From positions 10,069,001 to 10,133,000 of the forward strand of contig NC_077247.1 of assembly GCF_947179165.1 (NCBI RefSeq): 64,000 nucleotides of DNA, written 5' to 3'. The notes under the pieces are model-generated. The model saw only the letters and a list, made by a program, of their open reading frames with translations, searched no databases and was not told the DNA's origin. Positions 10,649 through 19,974 of this stretch are shown one piece after another (within the stretch, counting starts at the first letter, position 1; each line of letters opens with the position of its first letter). The DNA comes from Solanum dulcamara. Its lineage: Eukaryota; Streptophyta; Magnoliopsida; Solanales; Solanaceae. The translations under genes and the position numbers were made by a program.

Positions 10649-13151
10649 TCCTTCCCCCCTTTAGAACATTCGTCCCCGAATGTTAGACAAAACTTCTCTG
10701 AGAACCTTATACAAATTGTAGGGGGATTTTTTATTGTTTCCATAACACCTACTTCTATCCAAGTACTTAATATATAAATTTCAGGAGTTGGGTTTACCTA
10801 CTGACGTCGGGAATAGGTGCGAATACCTGTGTTTCATGTTCTCTTTAGTTTCCCCGGTCATTCTCTTTCTGGTTTTGGTTTTTCCACTATATCTTGATGG
10901 AAGGCACGTCTTTAGTCTACAATATTCCAGTTTACCGGTCTAAGATGGCGATAGATTTTTTTCTCACAGGATTCCATCTCTTGGACATCTCTATGGAATA
11001 TACCCTGGGTGACTCGTCAGTACCCTTACGAAGCATTCCTATCTGATGGACTGGGAGCATAGTTTCCAAATAAGGTTGTAAGCTCAACTTACCAGCCATG
11101 TTGCCCACCTTATGAGCAACTTGATACAGTTTAATATATTTTGGGTTAAGTTCTCTTTTCTAGGTGACTATGTTATGAACATCCAATCATCCATTTGAAC
11201 TTTGAATGTCGATGTCGATTATCTGTATATCATTTCTGCTGACTCTAGGTTGTTAGTCAATAGTTTTCCTTATCCTGTTTAGTCTACCAGCTTAGTCTTT
11301 TCCCCAATAGGGGGACTTATACACTCTGCCTTACAACATCTTGTAGGGGGTCATCTGGATACTGGAATGGTATCCCTTCTCATAGGCAAACTCAATAAGT
11401 GGTGGACGATCATCTCAGTTACTCTTAAAGTCAACCATATAAGCTCGCAATATATCTTCTAACGTCTGATAGTATGCTCAGTCTGTTCAGCAGCTCGAGG
11501 GACAAACTAGGGTACTAAGATCTACCTGTGTTCCCAATCTCTTCTTGGATTGATGCCAAATGTTAATCATTTTTGAAGTCCTTCTATCTAAGATATTATC
11601 TGGTGAATCTTCACAGAACCTTACTATCTTCATGTTCTATAACTCCACCTAATTCCAGCTGCATAGGTTCTCTTGATTGGAAGCAAATGGGCTGATACCT
11701 TAGCCTACTCACAATAACCCATATAGCACTCTACTCTTACAGATTATAAAATAGGTTCATAATGACGTTGATAATTTGGGAACTGTTAGCCTCGTATAGT
11801 CTTTCTCAACTCTTTTCAGAACTTTAACTAGCATTCTATCTTTTGGATCCTTCTTCCCCTGTTTTTTTTCCAATCCTTAGAGTTGGCTACCGAATAATGC
11901 TGCAGTCCCCCTCATATAATGTCTCTCATAGTCGTTCTGTGCTTTGTCTAACAATATCTAAAATAATTCTGAAGGAATTTTGGCATAGAGGCTCGCCATC
12001 CTGTAGTAACCAGCTAGTTCTGCCAGTTTCACTTAGACCCTTTCACAATCTCCCTTACCCCCGCTTGTAATCCTCTAGACACATTATCTTGTGTCATTCT
12101 TTAGTTTACAAGAATATGATAGGGTACAAGAAGTATCCTAGCGCTATCTTCTCATGTTTTACCTTGCGTTTTTCTCCCCTATACTACACTCAATATTGGG
12201 GTAGATCTTTGGTCCAATCGTGGCCATGTTTTACTTCACCCGTAGTACTAATTCCATCTCGGTAGTTTGGCTTAACCTATCTTTGCATCTCTCGGTAGTT
12301 AATTGCAACTTGGGTAGCATTCCCTCTAGAGTCATCTGGCGCTGGAGTGCAAAGTGAGTCTTGTAGTCCTGGTCATATTGTGAAATTTTCGACCTTGGGT
12401 ATTACTTCCTGTCATCCGTAAATTACATCGGCTGGTACCCTTAACTTTTAGGTTTTGCTTTTTCGCCCTTAGAGTTGGCTACCAAGTGGTGTCAAAATTC
12501 GTTCGCCCACTGGCCCATATAGTCCTTCTGTGGTTTTTCTCTCATTAACTGGTACTATGTTGAAGAGTTGTGGCATTTGAGTGCATTGTCAGTTAGTAGT
12601 TAGCTAATCCTTCTTGTCTTGCTTAAATCTTTTTTACAATACCCTCAACATAATGTATAGTACTCTAGGAACATAATATCATGTCATTTCTTCGCCGCTA
12701 GTTCCGATTCTTCCATCTTGCGTGATCATACCAGCACTAACGCATTAAGTTCCATTAGAATTTCAAAGTTAAGAATGCTGGGGAGAGAGTAATACTGGGA
12801 TGGGTGACCTCCCTAGGAAGTCTTCATATCGCATTTCATTGTAATCCTTGCTATAATGTACGGGGCACTCAACTTAGCTTCAGATTTACCTCAGCGTTGT
12901 CTCGCGAGTCTTTATGTTTTGCCTTGTCCTTTCCTCTGTTATCTTGCAACCAGTATGTCGTAGACCTTTAGCTTTACTATGACCATGTCCCCCCCTTTTT
13001 TTGGTCATTTTTATTTAACTTCTGCTTTTGTATTCCCCCCTTTCTGTATGCACCTATTCATTAAGGTGGGCTACTGAGTAGCGCTAAAGTTAGTTCATAT
13101 AGTGACCTTTGGAGCCGCTTTGAGTTTTTGGTATTACTAGCTGGCATAGTA
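10649..13151 (-). pseudogene. Decayed gypsy pol remnant of element A2
   Basis: No frame is open for long, but the minus strand retains integrase wording in broken frames. Around 11335-11500 it reads LEDILRAYMVDFKSN, DDRPPLIEFAYEKGYHSS and IQMTPY, the end of the catalytic core of Tekay-type integrases. Upstream, near 11550, is GTQVDLST. Around 10930-11110 it reads a GMLRKGT block followed by PRVYSIE, the integrase C-terminal segment. A possible AGYYR motif (RT/RNase H boundary) lies near 12010. The spacing is far shorter than in an intact pol, so there are internal deletions. The plus strand of this part is pyrimidine-rich, so the element is purine-rich on its own sense strand, as in A1. A 5S rRNA pseudogene interrupts it. 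Confidence 0.65.
12717..12837 (+). pseudogene. 5S rRNA pseudogene / 5S-derived insertion
   Basis: About 121 bases align end to end with plant 5S rRNA. The order of conserved blocks is TGATCATACCAGCACTAA, AAGTTCCATTAGAATTTC (canonical GGATCCCATCAGAACTCC), AAGTTAAGAATGCTGGGG (canonical AGTTAAGCGTGCTTGGGC), AGAGTAATACTGGGATGGG, TGACCTCCCTAGGAAGTC, and a final GCATTTC (canonical GCATCCC). Most differences are C-to-T or G-to-A, as expected of an old methylated copy. The box A and box C regions of the internal Pol III promoter are still recognisable. It lies on the strand opposite to the host element A2. It may derive from a Cassandra-type TRIM (which carries 5S sequence in its LTRs), a 5S-headed SINE, or a retroposed 5S gene. 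I see no convincing LTR or SINE ends around it. Confidence 0.85.
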
Positions 13152-15019
13152 TATGGTCCATATAAATGACTATGCTTCGATACAATAGAGCCTCTTCCAA
13201 CTGAGCTGAATGGAATACTAAGCTGACGGACTCCCAAAACATGTACCTGTACCTACAGGCATGAAATGCAGCCTCCCGAAGAAAGGGGGATCAGTACGAC
13301 ATATGTACTGAGTACGTAAAACATAACATAATGCCACTGGAAGCATATCTGAAGTAGAGAAGCAGGGGCTAAAATATCAAAATTGGAAACCTATACATGT
13401 ACTCTATGAATCATGAAAGCATGCATGCTCAATTTATACAATATAGCCGGCCCTTTCAGGGGTTTAGGGACTCACATCGGTAGGAACATCATAGGCCCAA
13501 CGCCATCACCACTTTATTACAACACATCATCAAATATATATACATGCGTACCCGGCCCTCTAGTGAGGGGCTCGGTAGATAATGCAGTTAGTTGTGCATG
13601 ATAACGTACCCAGCCCAGAACTCGGTGAAAGAAGGGTTACATTATACACGAGTAGAGTAGTGAGTAACTATATGGAATTTAAATCATTATCAGAGACTCG
13701 ACAAAAAAAGAAAGTTAAGCTTTTGTTTGAGGACCCAAGTAACGGTGTAGTCATCTGGAGTGTCCTCTAAATTCCATTATGGGCTGTCTCAAAAGTAATA
13801 TCAGGGACCCTAGACATGTATTAATATAGGGCCAAATAGTATATGGAATCAAAAACACTTAGTCTCGTATAGTCTTTAAGACTTGGAGCCTGTACATTTG
13901 GTACCTCTTTAACATATAGAAGTTTCCAGGGAAATAGTTCAACTACTATCAGAGTTCGATATTGAAAACTAAATAGGAGATGTTAAGAATGGAGTTACTC
14001 CGAAGCTCACATCATATTTAACTTACAACTACGACATGCCATAAAAGAAAGAGAGTAAACTCTATATAGTCTGTACTTTCCTTCATGTAGTCATTATATA
14101 CATATATCGTACCCGTCCCATCTTGGGGCTTGGTGAACAACTATGGCATCATAATCTCATTTTCATACCAAGTACATATAAAGAGAAAGGAAAGATAATT
14201 TCCCATACACTACTCTTTAGCACGTAGAAGCCTTAATAGGCAATGATCAATTCTTGTAGGGGTGTCAACACCTAACTGTAGTTAGGGATTATGACGCATA
14301 CCTGGAGTTCTGGAATGGAATTATCCCCATATTCCACATACAATTAACTTAAGGCTAAGAGTTGCCAAAAGGAAAGAAAGATAGTTGCACGTACTTATAC
14401 AAAAAATGCCAAGAGAAAGCTTTACATACCTCTTGTGAGTTACTCCTTATCCCGTTCGCCTCGTCGTCCTTTGAACCTATTCAATATGAAATTAATACGA
14501 ATATCAACCACTCTTAACTTTCCAGTATCTTAGGTTGTACCTTAGTATTCGCAGAATCTATTTCCTTGTTCATCTCCTCGGCTAGTTCTTTAATTGGTTA
14601 AGGCGTTAACGAAAATTGGGAAGCATCTCCCCTATAATGCGCCCTATCCAAATTTCCAATTAGATCCCTAAATACTACAGCCAACCAACAACAACAATCT
14701 ACAATAATCCATTTTGTAACACCTTTACCCGTACGAAGCGGGGGGTCGTGTGGCTGCAACTGGAAGCTTCCCCACCTCATTTAGAAAATATTTAGACCCT
14801 GCAAAATGCACCACACAACCAGCAGCATCCTTCACACACACAACGCCTCATTTCGACTACAATTTAATTACGATGACTTTAATTTCGATTGTTTCTACCG
14901 TCAAGCATTTCCACGATTTTTTTAAACTTCCAGCAGCCTAAGAGGTGTGTAATACACCCTATAATAACACCATAAAGTCCAAATTTAAAGGAGAAGGCTT
15001 ACCTTACCCAAAACTGGCC

Positions 15020-15352
15020 AAAACTAGCAAAACTTGTGCCTCGGAACTTTTTGTAGCACGACTTGAACGCCATGGCTTCTTGCTGTCCGCCTTTTCTGAA
15101 CCAAACCATGATTTTATACTAATAATACCTCCATATCATCGTGGTATATGCTATATAATTACTTTATGGAACGAAATTGGGACTTACCTTATTTTTTCCT
15201 CCAAGCCGTCACTATTTTCTCTCAACTTTAGGGTTTACTTTCTTTTGTTTGCTGCTGCAGTTTTATGAGTATAAACTGAAGATAAGTCATGATATACATG
15301 TATATTGGTGGTCCTAGGAGGTGAAACGTGTCATCCCCTATTGGGCCACCGC
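15020..15352 (-). repeat. Direct duplication, copy 1 (333 bp)
   Basis: It matches 15846-16178 at a constant offset of 826 bases with only two or three mismatches that I can find (for example GCACGACTTG versus GCATGACTTG). The sibling LTR (around 9826-10180) has a single copy, so this is a duplication inside the A2 5' LTR. Confidence 0.9.
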
Positions 15353-15850
15353 TACGACACTATCAAATGAATCTAAGGAAGGTAGAATGTGATACCCCAT
15401 AGTAGAGAAGGTTGGAAATGGATTCATAAGAATTCGGAAGGAATTGGAGGCGAAGTAATGAGTCGTTGGACTCGATTTACCTAAGTAAGCTACTAACTTG
15501 GAAGTCCTACATACTTAAGCTATTGGAGTACGTATCAAGCTTGTGTAGCATGGATTACATAGGCTCTTAAAATAAGACAAGATTACGAACCCGCGAGGAA
15601 GGGGAAAAGATGACACGTGGCAACCAATGGAGGAGTAACACGTGGCAACACCTCAAGCAACCAGGTAACCCACCTACTTGGGGTCAAGTAGGTGACCTAC
15701 CTGCTTGGGGAGGTGGGCCCCACTGCCACATGGCAGCCTCTCCTTGCTTGCATAGATGCGGTGGCCCAATAGGGGATGACACGTGTCACCTCCTAGGACC
15801 ACCAATATACATGTATATCATGACTTATATTCAGTTTATACTCATAAAAC
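15351..15850 (+). repeat. Inverted arm of the duplication-inversion (500 bp)
   Basis: This is the reverse complement of 16086-16586, with about 97% identity over the half that I compared base by base. The arm runs from GCTACGACACTATC to CTCATAAAAC. It is on the plus strand while the surrounding LTR is minus. The left junction shares GC and the right junction shares AAAAC with the sequence it joins, so both have short microhomology. The 90-codon frame at 15610-15882 lies in this arm and is not a gene. Confidence 0.9.
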
Positions 15851-16178
15851 TAGCAAAACTTGTGCCTCGGAACTTTTTGTAGCATGACTTGAACGCCATG
15901 GCTTCTTGCTGTCCGCCTTTTCTGAACCAAACCATGATTTTATACTAATAATACCTCCATATCATTGTGGTATATGCTATATAATTACTTTATGGAACGA
16001 AATTGGGACTTACCTTATTTTTTCCTCCAAGCCGTCACTATTTTCTCTCAACTTTAGGGTTTACTTTCTTTTGTTTGCTGCTGCAGTTTTATGAGTATAA
16101 ACTGAAGATAAGTCATGATATACATGTATATTGGTGGTCCTAGGAGGTGAAACGTGTCATCCCCTATTGGGCCACCGC
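15846..16178 (-). repeat. Direct duplication, copy 2 (333 bp)
   Basis: Second copy of 15020-15352. It lies partly in the ~235-base loop (15851-16085) between the two inverted arms and continues into the right arm. The small frame at 15906-16094 repeats the end of the one at 14945-15268 and is not a gene. Confidence 0.9.
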
Positions 16179-16586
16179 ATCTATGCAAGCAAGTAGAGGC
16201 TGCCATGTGGCAGTGGGGCCCACCTCCCTAAGCAGGTAGGTCACCTACTTGACCCCAAGTAGGTGGGTCACCTGCTTGCTTGAGGTGTTGCCACGTGTTA
16301 CTCCTCCATTGGTTGCCATGTGTCATCTTTTCCCCTTCCTCGCGGGTTTGTAATCTTGTCTTATTTTAAGAGCCTATGTAATCCATGCTACACAAGCTTG
16401 ATACGTACTCCAATAGCTTAAGTATGTAGGACTTCCAAGTTAGTAGCTTACTTAGGTAAATCGAGTCCAACGACTCATTACTTTGCCTCCAATTCCTTCC
16501 GAATTCTTATGAATCCATTTCCAACCTTCTCTACTATGGGGTATCACATTCTCCCTTCCTTAGATTCATTTGATAGTGTCGTAGCA
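16086..16586 (-). repeat. Right arm of the inverted repeat (501 bp)
   Basis: Ordinary minus-strand A-LTR promoter-side sequence in its expected place. It pairs with 15351-15850 to form a ~500-bp near-perfect inverted repeat with a ~235-base spacer. Confidence 0.9.
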
Positions 16587-16656
16587 TATCCGGCTCACAT
16601 GATAATGTTTAAGGAACTTATGAGACATTCTGTGTTTAAAAGTGTGGGGTGTAATA

Positions 16657-16730
16657 GGTCTGTTGCATATGGTTCTAGATTGTGGGGTTAGGCTTACCTA
16701 CTGGTTGGTTGATAGTAGGTTCCATCATCA
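16657..16730 (+). mobile_element. Element B1 3' LTR, right remnant
   Basis: Starts with the right GGTCT duplication and continues the B1 LTR interrupted at 7996. The text GCTTACCTACTGGTTGG followed by GTAGGTTCCATCATCA is typical of the end of this LTR type. The LTR ends CA near 16730. Directly downstream is C1 pol sequence, so B1 was inserted in, or joined to, C1. Confidence 0.6.
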
Positions 16731-17550
16731 ATTGAGAAATTGGACTGTGATAATTAATTATAGAACCCATAGGTTTAAATTTTAGTTTCCTAATGATACT
16801 ATTATTGAATGTAAGGGCAGTGATTTAGTGCTTAAGGGTCGATTCATTTCAGGTCCCAAAAAATGATTTCAAAAGGGTGCATCTATCAGTTAGTGCATGT
16901 TAGGGATGTTGATTCTGAAATTTCTACTCTTGGGTCGGTCCCTTATATTCCTCCTTTCTATATGGCTTCTACAGAACTTAAGGAGTTGAAAGAGAAATCA
17001 AAGGATTTGCTAGATAAAGGTTTCATTAGATCAAGTATCTCTTTATGGGGTGTTCCCATGTTGTTTGTTAGAAAGAACGCTGATTCACTCTAAATTTGTA
17101 TAGATTATCGACAATTGAATAAGGTCATTGTGAAGAACATGTATCCAATTTTCAGTATATATCATTTATTTGACCAAATGCATGGGGAAAGTTATTTTTC
17201 AAAGATTGATCTTCTATCGGGTTATTATCAACTCCGAGTGAGGGATTGTGAAATTTTGAAGAAGGCGTTTAGAACTCACTATGGTCACTTTGAATTCTTG
17301 GTTATGTCTTTTGGACTAACGAATGCCCTACAACTTTTGTGAATTTGATGAACATGGTGTTCAAACAATACTTGGATATGTTTTTGATTATTTTTATTGA
17401 TGATATTTTGATTTACTCATGAGGTGAGATAGAGCATGCCGATCATTTGAGAATTATGTGCAAATTCTCAAGGACCATCAGTTGTATGAAAAGTTTAGCA
17501 AATATGAATTTTTGTTGAGGTAAGTTGTGCTCCTTGGTCACATTGTTTGT
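16731..17550 (+). pseudogene. C1 pol: protease end and reverse transcriptase
   Basis: Begins within the protease/RT linker. From ~16767 the frame reads NYRTHRFKF, then FPNDTIIE and VLKGRFISGPKKMIS, and continues into an open frame at 16863-17093 that ends FVRKNADSL. RT resumes at ~17098 with [11 protein letters not shown], then [16 protein letters not shown] and [11 protein letters not shown]. The catalytic block is present as FIDDILIYS near 17392. Stops (after NADSL, after LTNALQLL, after LIYS) and frameshifts make it non-functional. Together with the segments downstream it is the pol of a Tekay/Del-like gypsy element, whose gag and 5' LTR must lie on the far side of B1, outside the window. 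Confidence 0.85.
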
Positions 17551-18200
17551 GGAGAAGGAATTAGGGCTGACCCAAAAAACACTGAGGTAGTTCAGAAATA
17601 GCCTAAACCACTTACTCATTTTGATATTCGAAGTTTATTGGGCTTGGCTAGTTATTATAGACAGTTTGTGAAATATTTCTCCTCCATTGCATCGCCTTTG
17701 ACTACTTTGACTCAAAAGAAGGTGAAATTTCAATGGTCCGAAGCATATGAGAAAAACTCCAAAGAGTTGAAGGATAGACTTACCTCCGCCCCTGATTTGA
17801 CTTTATAGAAAGGCTTTGATGGGTTTGTTGTGTATTATGATGCTTCAAGAATTGGTTTTAGTTGTGTTTTAATGAAAAATAGTAAAGTGATAGCTTATGC
17901 TTCAAGGAAACACAACGCACATGAAAAGAATTACTCAACTCATGACTTGGAGTTGGCAGTGGTGGTATTTGCTTTGTTGTTGCGGTGAAACTATATTTAT
18001 GGTGTCTATATGGATGTTTTCACAGATCATAAGAGTTTGCAATATGTGTCCACTCAAAAAGACTAAAACCTTCAACAAAGGAGATGGCTTGAGTAATTGA
18101 AGGATTATGACATGTGTGCTATACCATTCGGTTAAGGCAAATGTTGTTGTTGATGCTCTTAGTAGATTGTCTATGAATAGTGTAGCTTATATTGGGGATG
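17551..18200 (+). pseudogene. C1 pol: RNase H region
   Basis: Continues C1 pol in alternating frames. Recognisable pieces are a GLASYYRQFVK block (~17640) that opens the connection domain, a TLTQKKVKFQWSEAYEK block, and [10 protein letters not shown] near 17835 that holds the first RNase H acidic residue. Farther on are [31 protein letters not shown] and a TDHKSLQYV-like block near 18025. KANVVVDALSRLS (~18140) marks the end of RNase H. Several in-frame stops interrupt it. Order and spacing match an intact Tekay-type pol, so this region has decayed mainly by point mutation. Confidence 0.8.
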
Positions 18201-19300
18201 AGAAGAAAGAGCTAGTTTAGGATGTGCATTGATTAGTCCATTTGGGTGTTCAATTGGTTAATTCCAAAAATGGGGTTGTTATTATGCAAAATGGTTTCGA
18301 ATCATCTCTTGTGGCGAATGTAAAGGCAAATCAATAAAATGATTCTAGTTTAGTTGAATTGAAGAAAACGGTTGTTGAAAAATCCATTGAGGCTTTCTCT
18401 AAGGGGGAGATGGTGTTTTGATATATCAAGGCTGATTATGTGTTCCAAATGTTGATGGCTTGAAAGATATGATCTTATCAGAAGCTCATAGTTCGAGATA
18501 TTCTATTCATCCTAGTTCCACGAAGATGTATCGAGATTTGAGAGAAGTGTATTGGTAGAATGGCGTGAAATAGGATATTATGGAATTTTTGGCTAAGTGT
18601 CCTAATTGTCAAAAAGTAAAAGCCGAGAATCAAAAACTGAGAGGTTTTGCTCAAGGAAATGAGATTTCTACTGGGAAGTGGGAAGCCTTAAATATGGAAT
18701 TTGTTACTAGTTTGCCTCGTTCTCGTAGGCAACACAATTCCATTTGGGTGATTGTCTACCAAACGACTAAGTTGGCTCATTTTCTCTCAGAAAAGACCTC
18801 ATATTCAACCAAGGATTATGCTATATTATATATTCGAGAGTTGGTGATTCTTCATGGTGTTTCATTGTCTATCATTTTAGATCAAGGTATTCAATTTACA
18901 TCTATGTTTTGGAGATCTTTTTCTAAAAGGATCTTGTTACCCAAGTGAAGCTTAATACGACTTTTTATTAACAAACGGATGTCCTGAATGAACGTACCAT
19001 TAGACATTTGAGGATATGTTGAGAGCATGTGTGATTGATTTTAAAGGAAATTGGGATGATCATTTTTCATTAATAGAATTTGCTAATAATAAAATATATT
19101 ACTCTAGCATTGAGATTGCCGCATTTGAAGCTTTGTATGGTAGGAGGTGTAGATACCCTATTGGTTGGTTTAAGGTAGCTAAATTTGCCTTGATAGGACT
19201 TGAGTTGGTATTTGAGTCTATGGATAAGGTTAAACTCATTATACAAAGATTGAAAACTACCCAACGTCGACAGAAGGAGGATGGAACTTAAATTTGAGGT
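18201..19300 (+). pseudogene. C1 pol: integrase
   Basis: The zinc-binding part ends with CPNCQKVKAENQK in the open frame 18580-18948. The catalytic core follows. The first catalytic aspartate, expected in a MDFV block, is glutamate (LNMEFVTSLP). The second is present in ILDQGIQFTS, and the glutamate survives downstream in a NERTI block (~18993). The usual VIVDRLTKSAHF text is altered to VIVYQTTKLAHF. A second open frame, 19016-19291, holds LRACVIDFKGNWDDHFSLIEFANN and EALYGRRCRYPIGWF. The aspartate substitution and a frameshift between the frames indicate an inactive integrase. Confidence 0.85.
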
Positions 19301-19740
19301 TAATTATTAGGTTTAGTTGAAAATTTCATCAATGAAGGGTGTAATGCATTTTGGAAAGAAAGGAAGGTTAAGTTCCCTCTATGTTGGCCCATATAACATT
19401 TTGAAGTAAATGGATAAGGTGGCTTATGAGTTGGATTTACCTTTAGATTTTGCATTAGTGCATCTAGTTTTTCATGTGTCATTATTAAGGAATTTTGTTA
19501 GTGATCCTAGCTCCTTTCTGCCATTGAACAACATTGAGGTTAATAAGAGTCTTTCTTATGAAGAGGTTCCGTTTGAGATATTAGACTAGCAAGTTAGGAA
19601 GTTCAGAAACAAAGAAATAACTTCAAGTAAGTTTTATGGAGGAATCAAGAGGTTGAGGGTGCTACGTCGAAAGTTGAAGCCGATATGATGTCCCAATATC
19701 CTCATCTCTTTCCTATCGTGCCCAGTTGAGGTATTTAGTT
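19301..19740 (+). pseudogene. C1 pol: integrase C-terminus and chromodomain-like tail
   Basis: In broken frames it reads a MKGVMHFGKKGKLS block, DKVAYELDLPLDFALVHLVFHVSLL, and SLSYEEVPFEILD. The tail is TWEAEADMMSQYPHLFP-like (the VEGA...SKVEADMMSQYPH stretch at 19650-19710), then a stop. This order matches the GPY/F module and chromodomain-like tail of Tekay/Del elements. About 230 bases of non-coding 3' leader follow before the LTR. Confidence 0.75.
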
Positions 19741-19961
19741 CCTTCATGATCCAACCAGCCTAAGTTATGCAATTCAGTTATTCTCATGGTTCCATATGCA
19801 TTCATATTCATGAAATAAGTTTTAAAGTCATGTTTTTGAGTGAGAATAAATATTTCATGTTTATATTATTATCGAGATGTTTTACATTCATATTGGTTTG
19901 TTATATTCCTTTCATATTCCATTCATACTAGCTTGAGTACCATTCAAAGAAGAATGTTCCC

Positions 19962-19974
19962 AAGGAGGAGATAT
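19962..19974 (+). promoter_or_regulatory. Polypurine tract of C1
   Basis: AAGGAGGAGATAT directly precedes the 3' LTR start TGTAAGACC. It is the plus-strand priming site for reverse transcription. The same box occurs at 51295-51307 in C2 and, reversed, at 24183-24195 in C3. Confidence 0.75.

Larger units (their letters stand above)
7997..16656 (-). mobile_element. Element A2, family A gypsy retrotransposon, internally deleted
   Basis: A complete insertion bounded by perfect 5-bp GGTCT duplications, nested in the B1 LTR. On its own strand it reads: 5' LTR (16656 down to 13152, lacking its inner ~370 bases), a ~2.5-kb decayed pol remnant (13151-10649), and a full-ended 3' LTR (10648-7997). The primer-binding site, gag and the pol start are missing, which implies a deletion from within the 5' LTR into pol. 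The two LTRs look about 95% alike over 8840-9100 versus 13628-13880 by eye. Later events are a ~420-base deletion in the 3' LTR near 9622 and an 826-bp duplication-inversion in the 5' LTR. Confidence 0.85.
13152..16656 (-). mobile_element. Element A2 5' LTR, inner end missing
   Basis: Colinear with 8366-10648. It starts abruptly at 13152, where ATGGTCC joins pol-derived sequence, so the last ~370 bases of the LTR (minus-strand sense) and the primer-binding site are gone. It ends GGTGTAATA at 16656 (TATTACACC on the minus strand, canonical TGTTACACC), followed by the GGTCT target duplication. It retains the ~420 bases (14404-14825) that its partner has lost and contains the duplication-inversion at 15353-16178. 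Frames at 13413-13601, 13582-13770, 14598-14780 (minus), 14750-14941 and 14945-15268 are non-genic LTR sequence. Confidence 0.8.

Noticed and set aside
11877..13100. Possible ~600-bp tandem repeat (AGAGTTGGCTACC at 11877 and 12471, a weaker GGTGGGCTACTGAG at 13062)
   Set aside because: Only short words match and the intervening sequence does not align by eye, so I could not support a repeat.
14945..15268. 107-codon frame with a hydrophobic end, repeated at 15906-16094
   Set aside because: Both lie on the antisense strand of an A LTR and recur only because of the local duplication.
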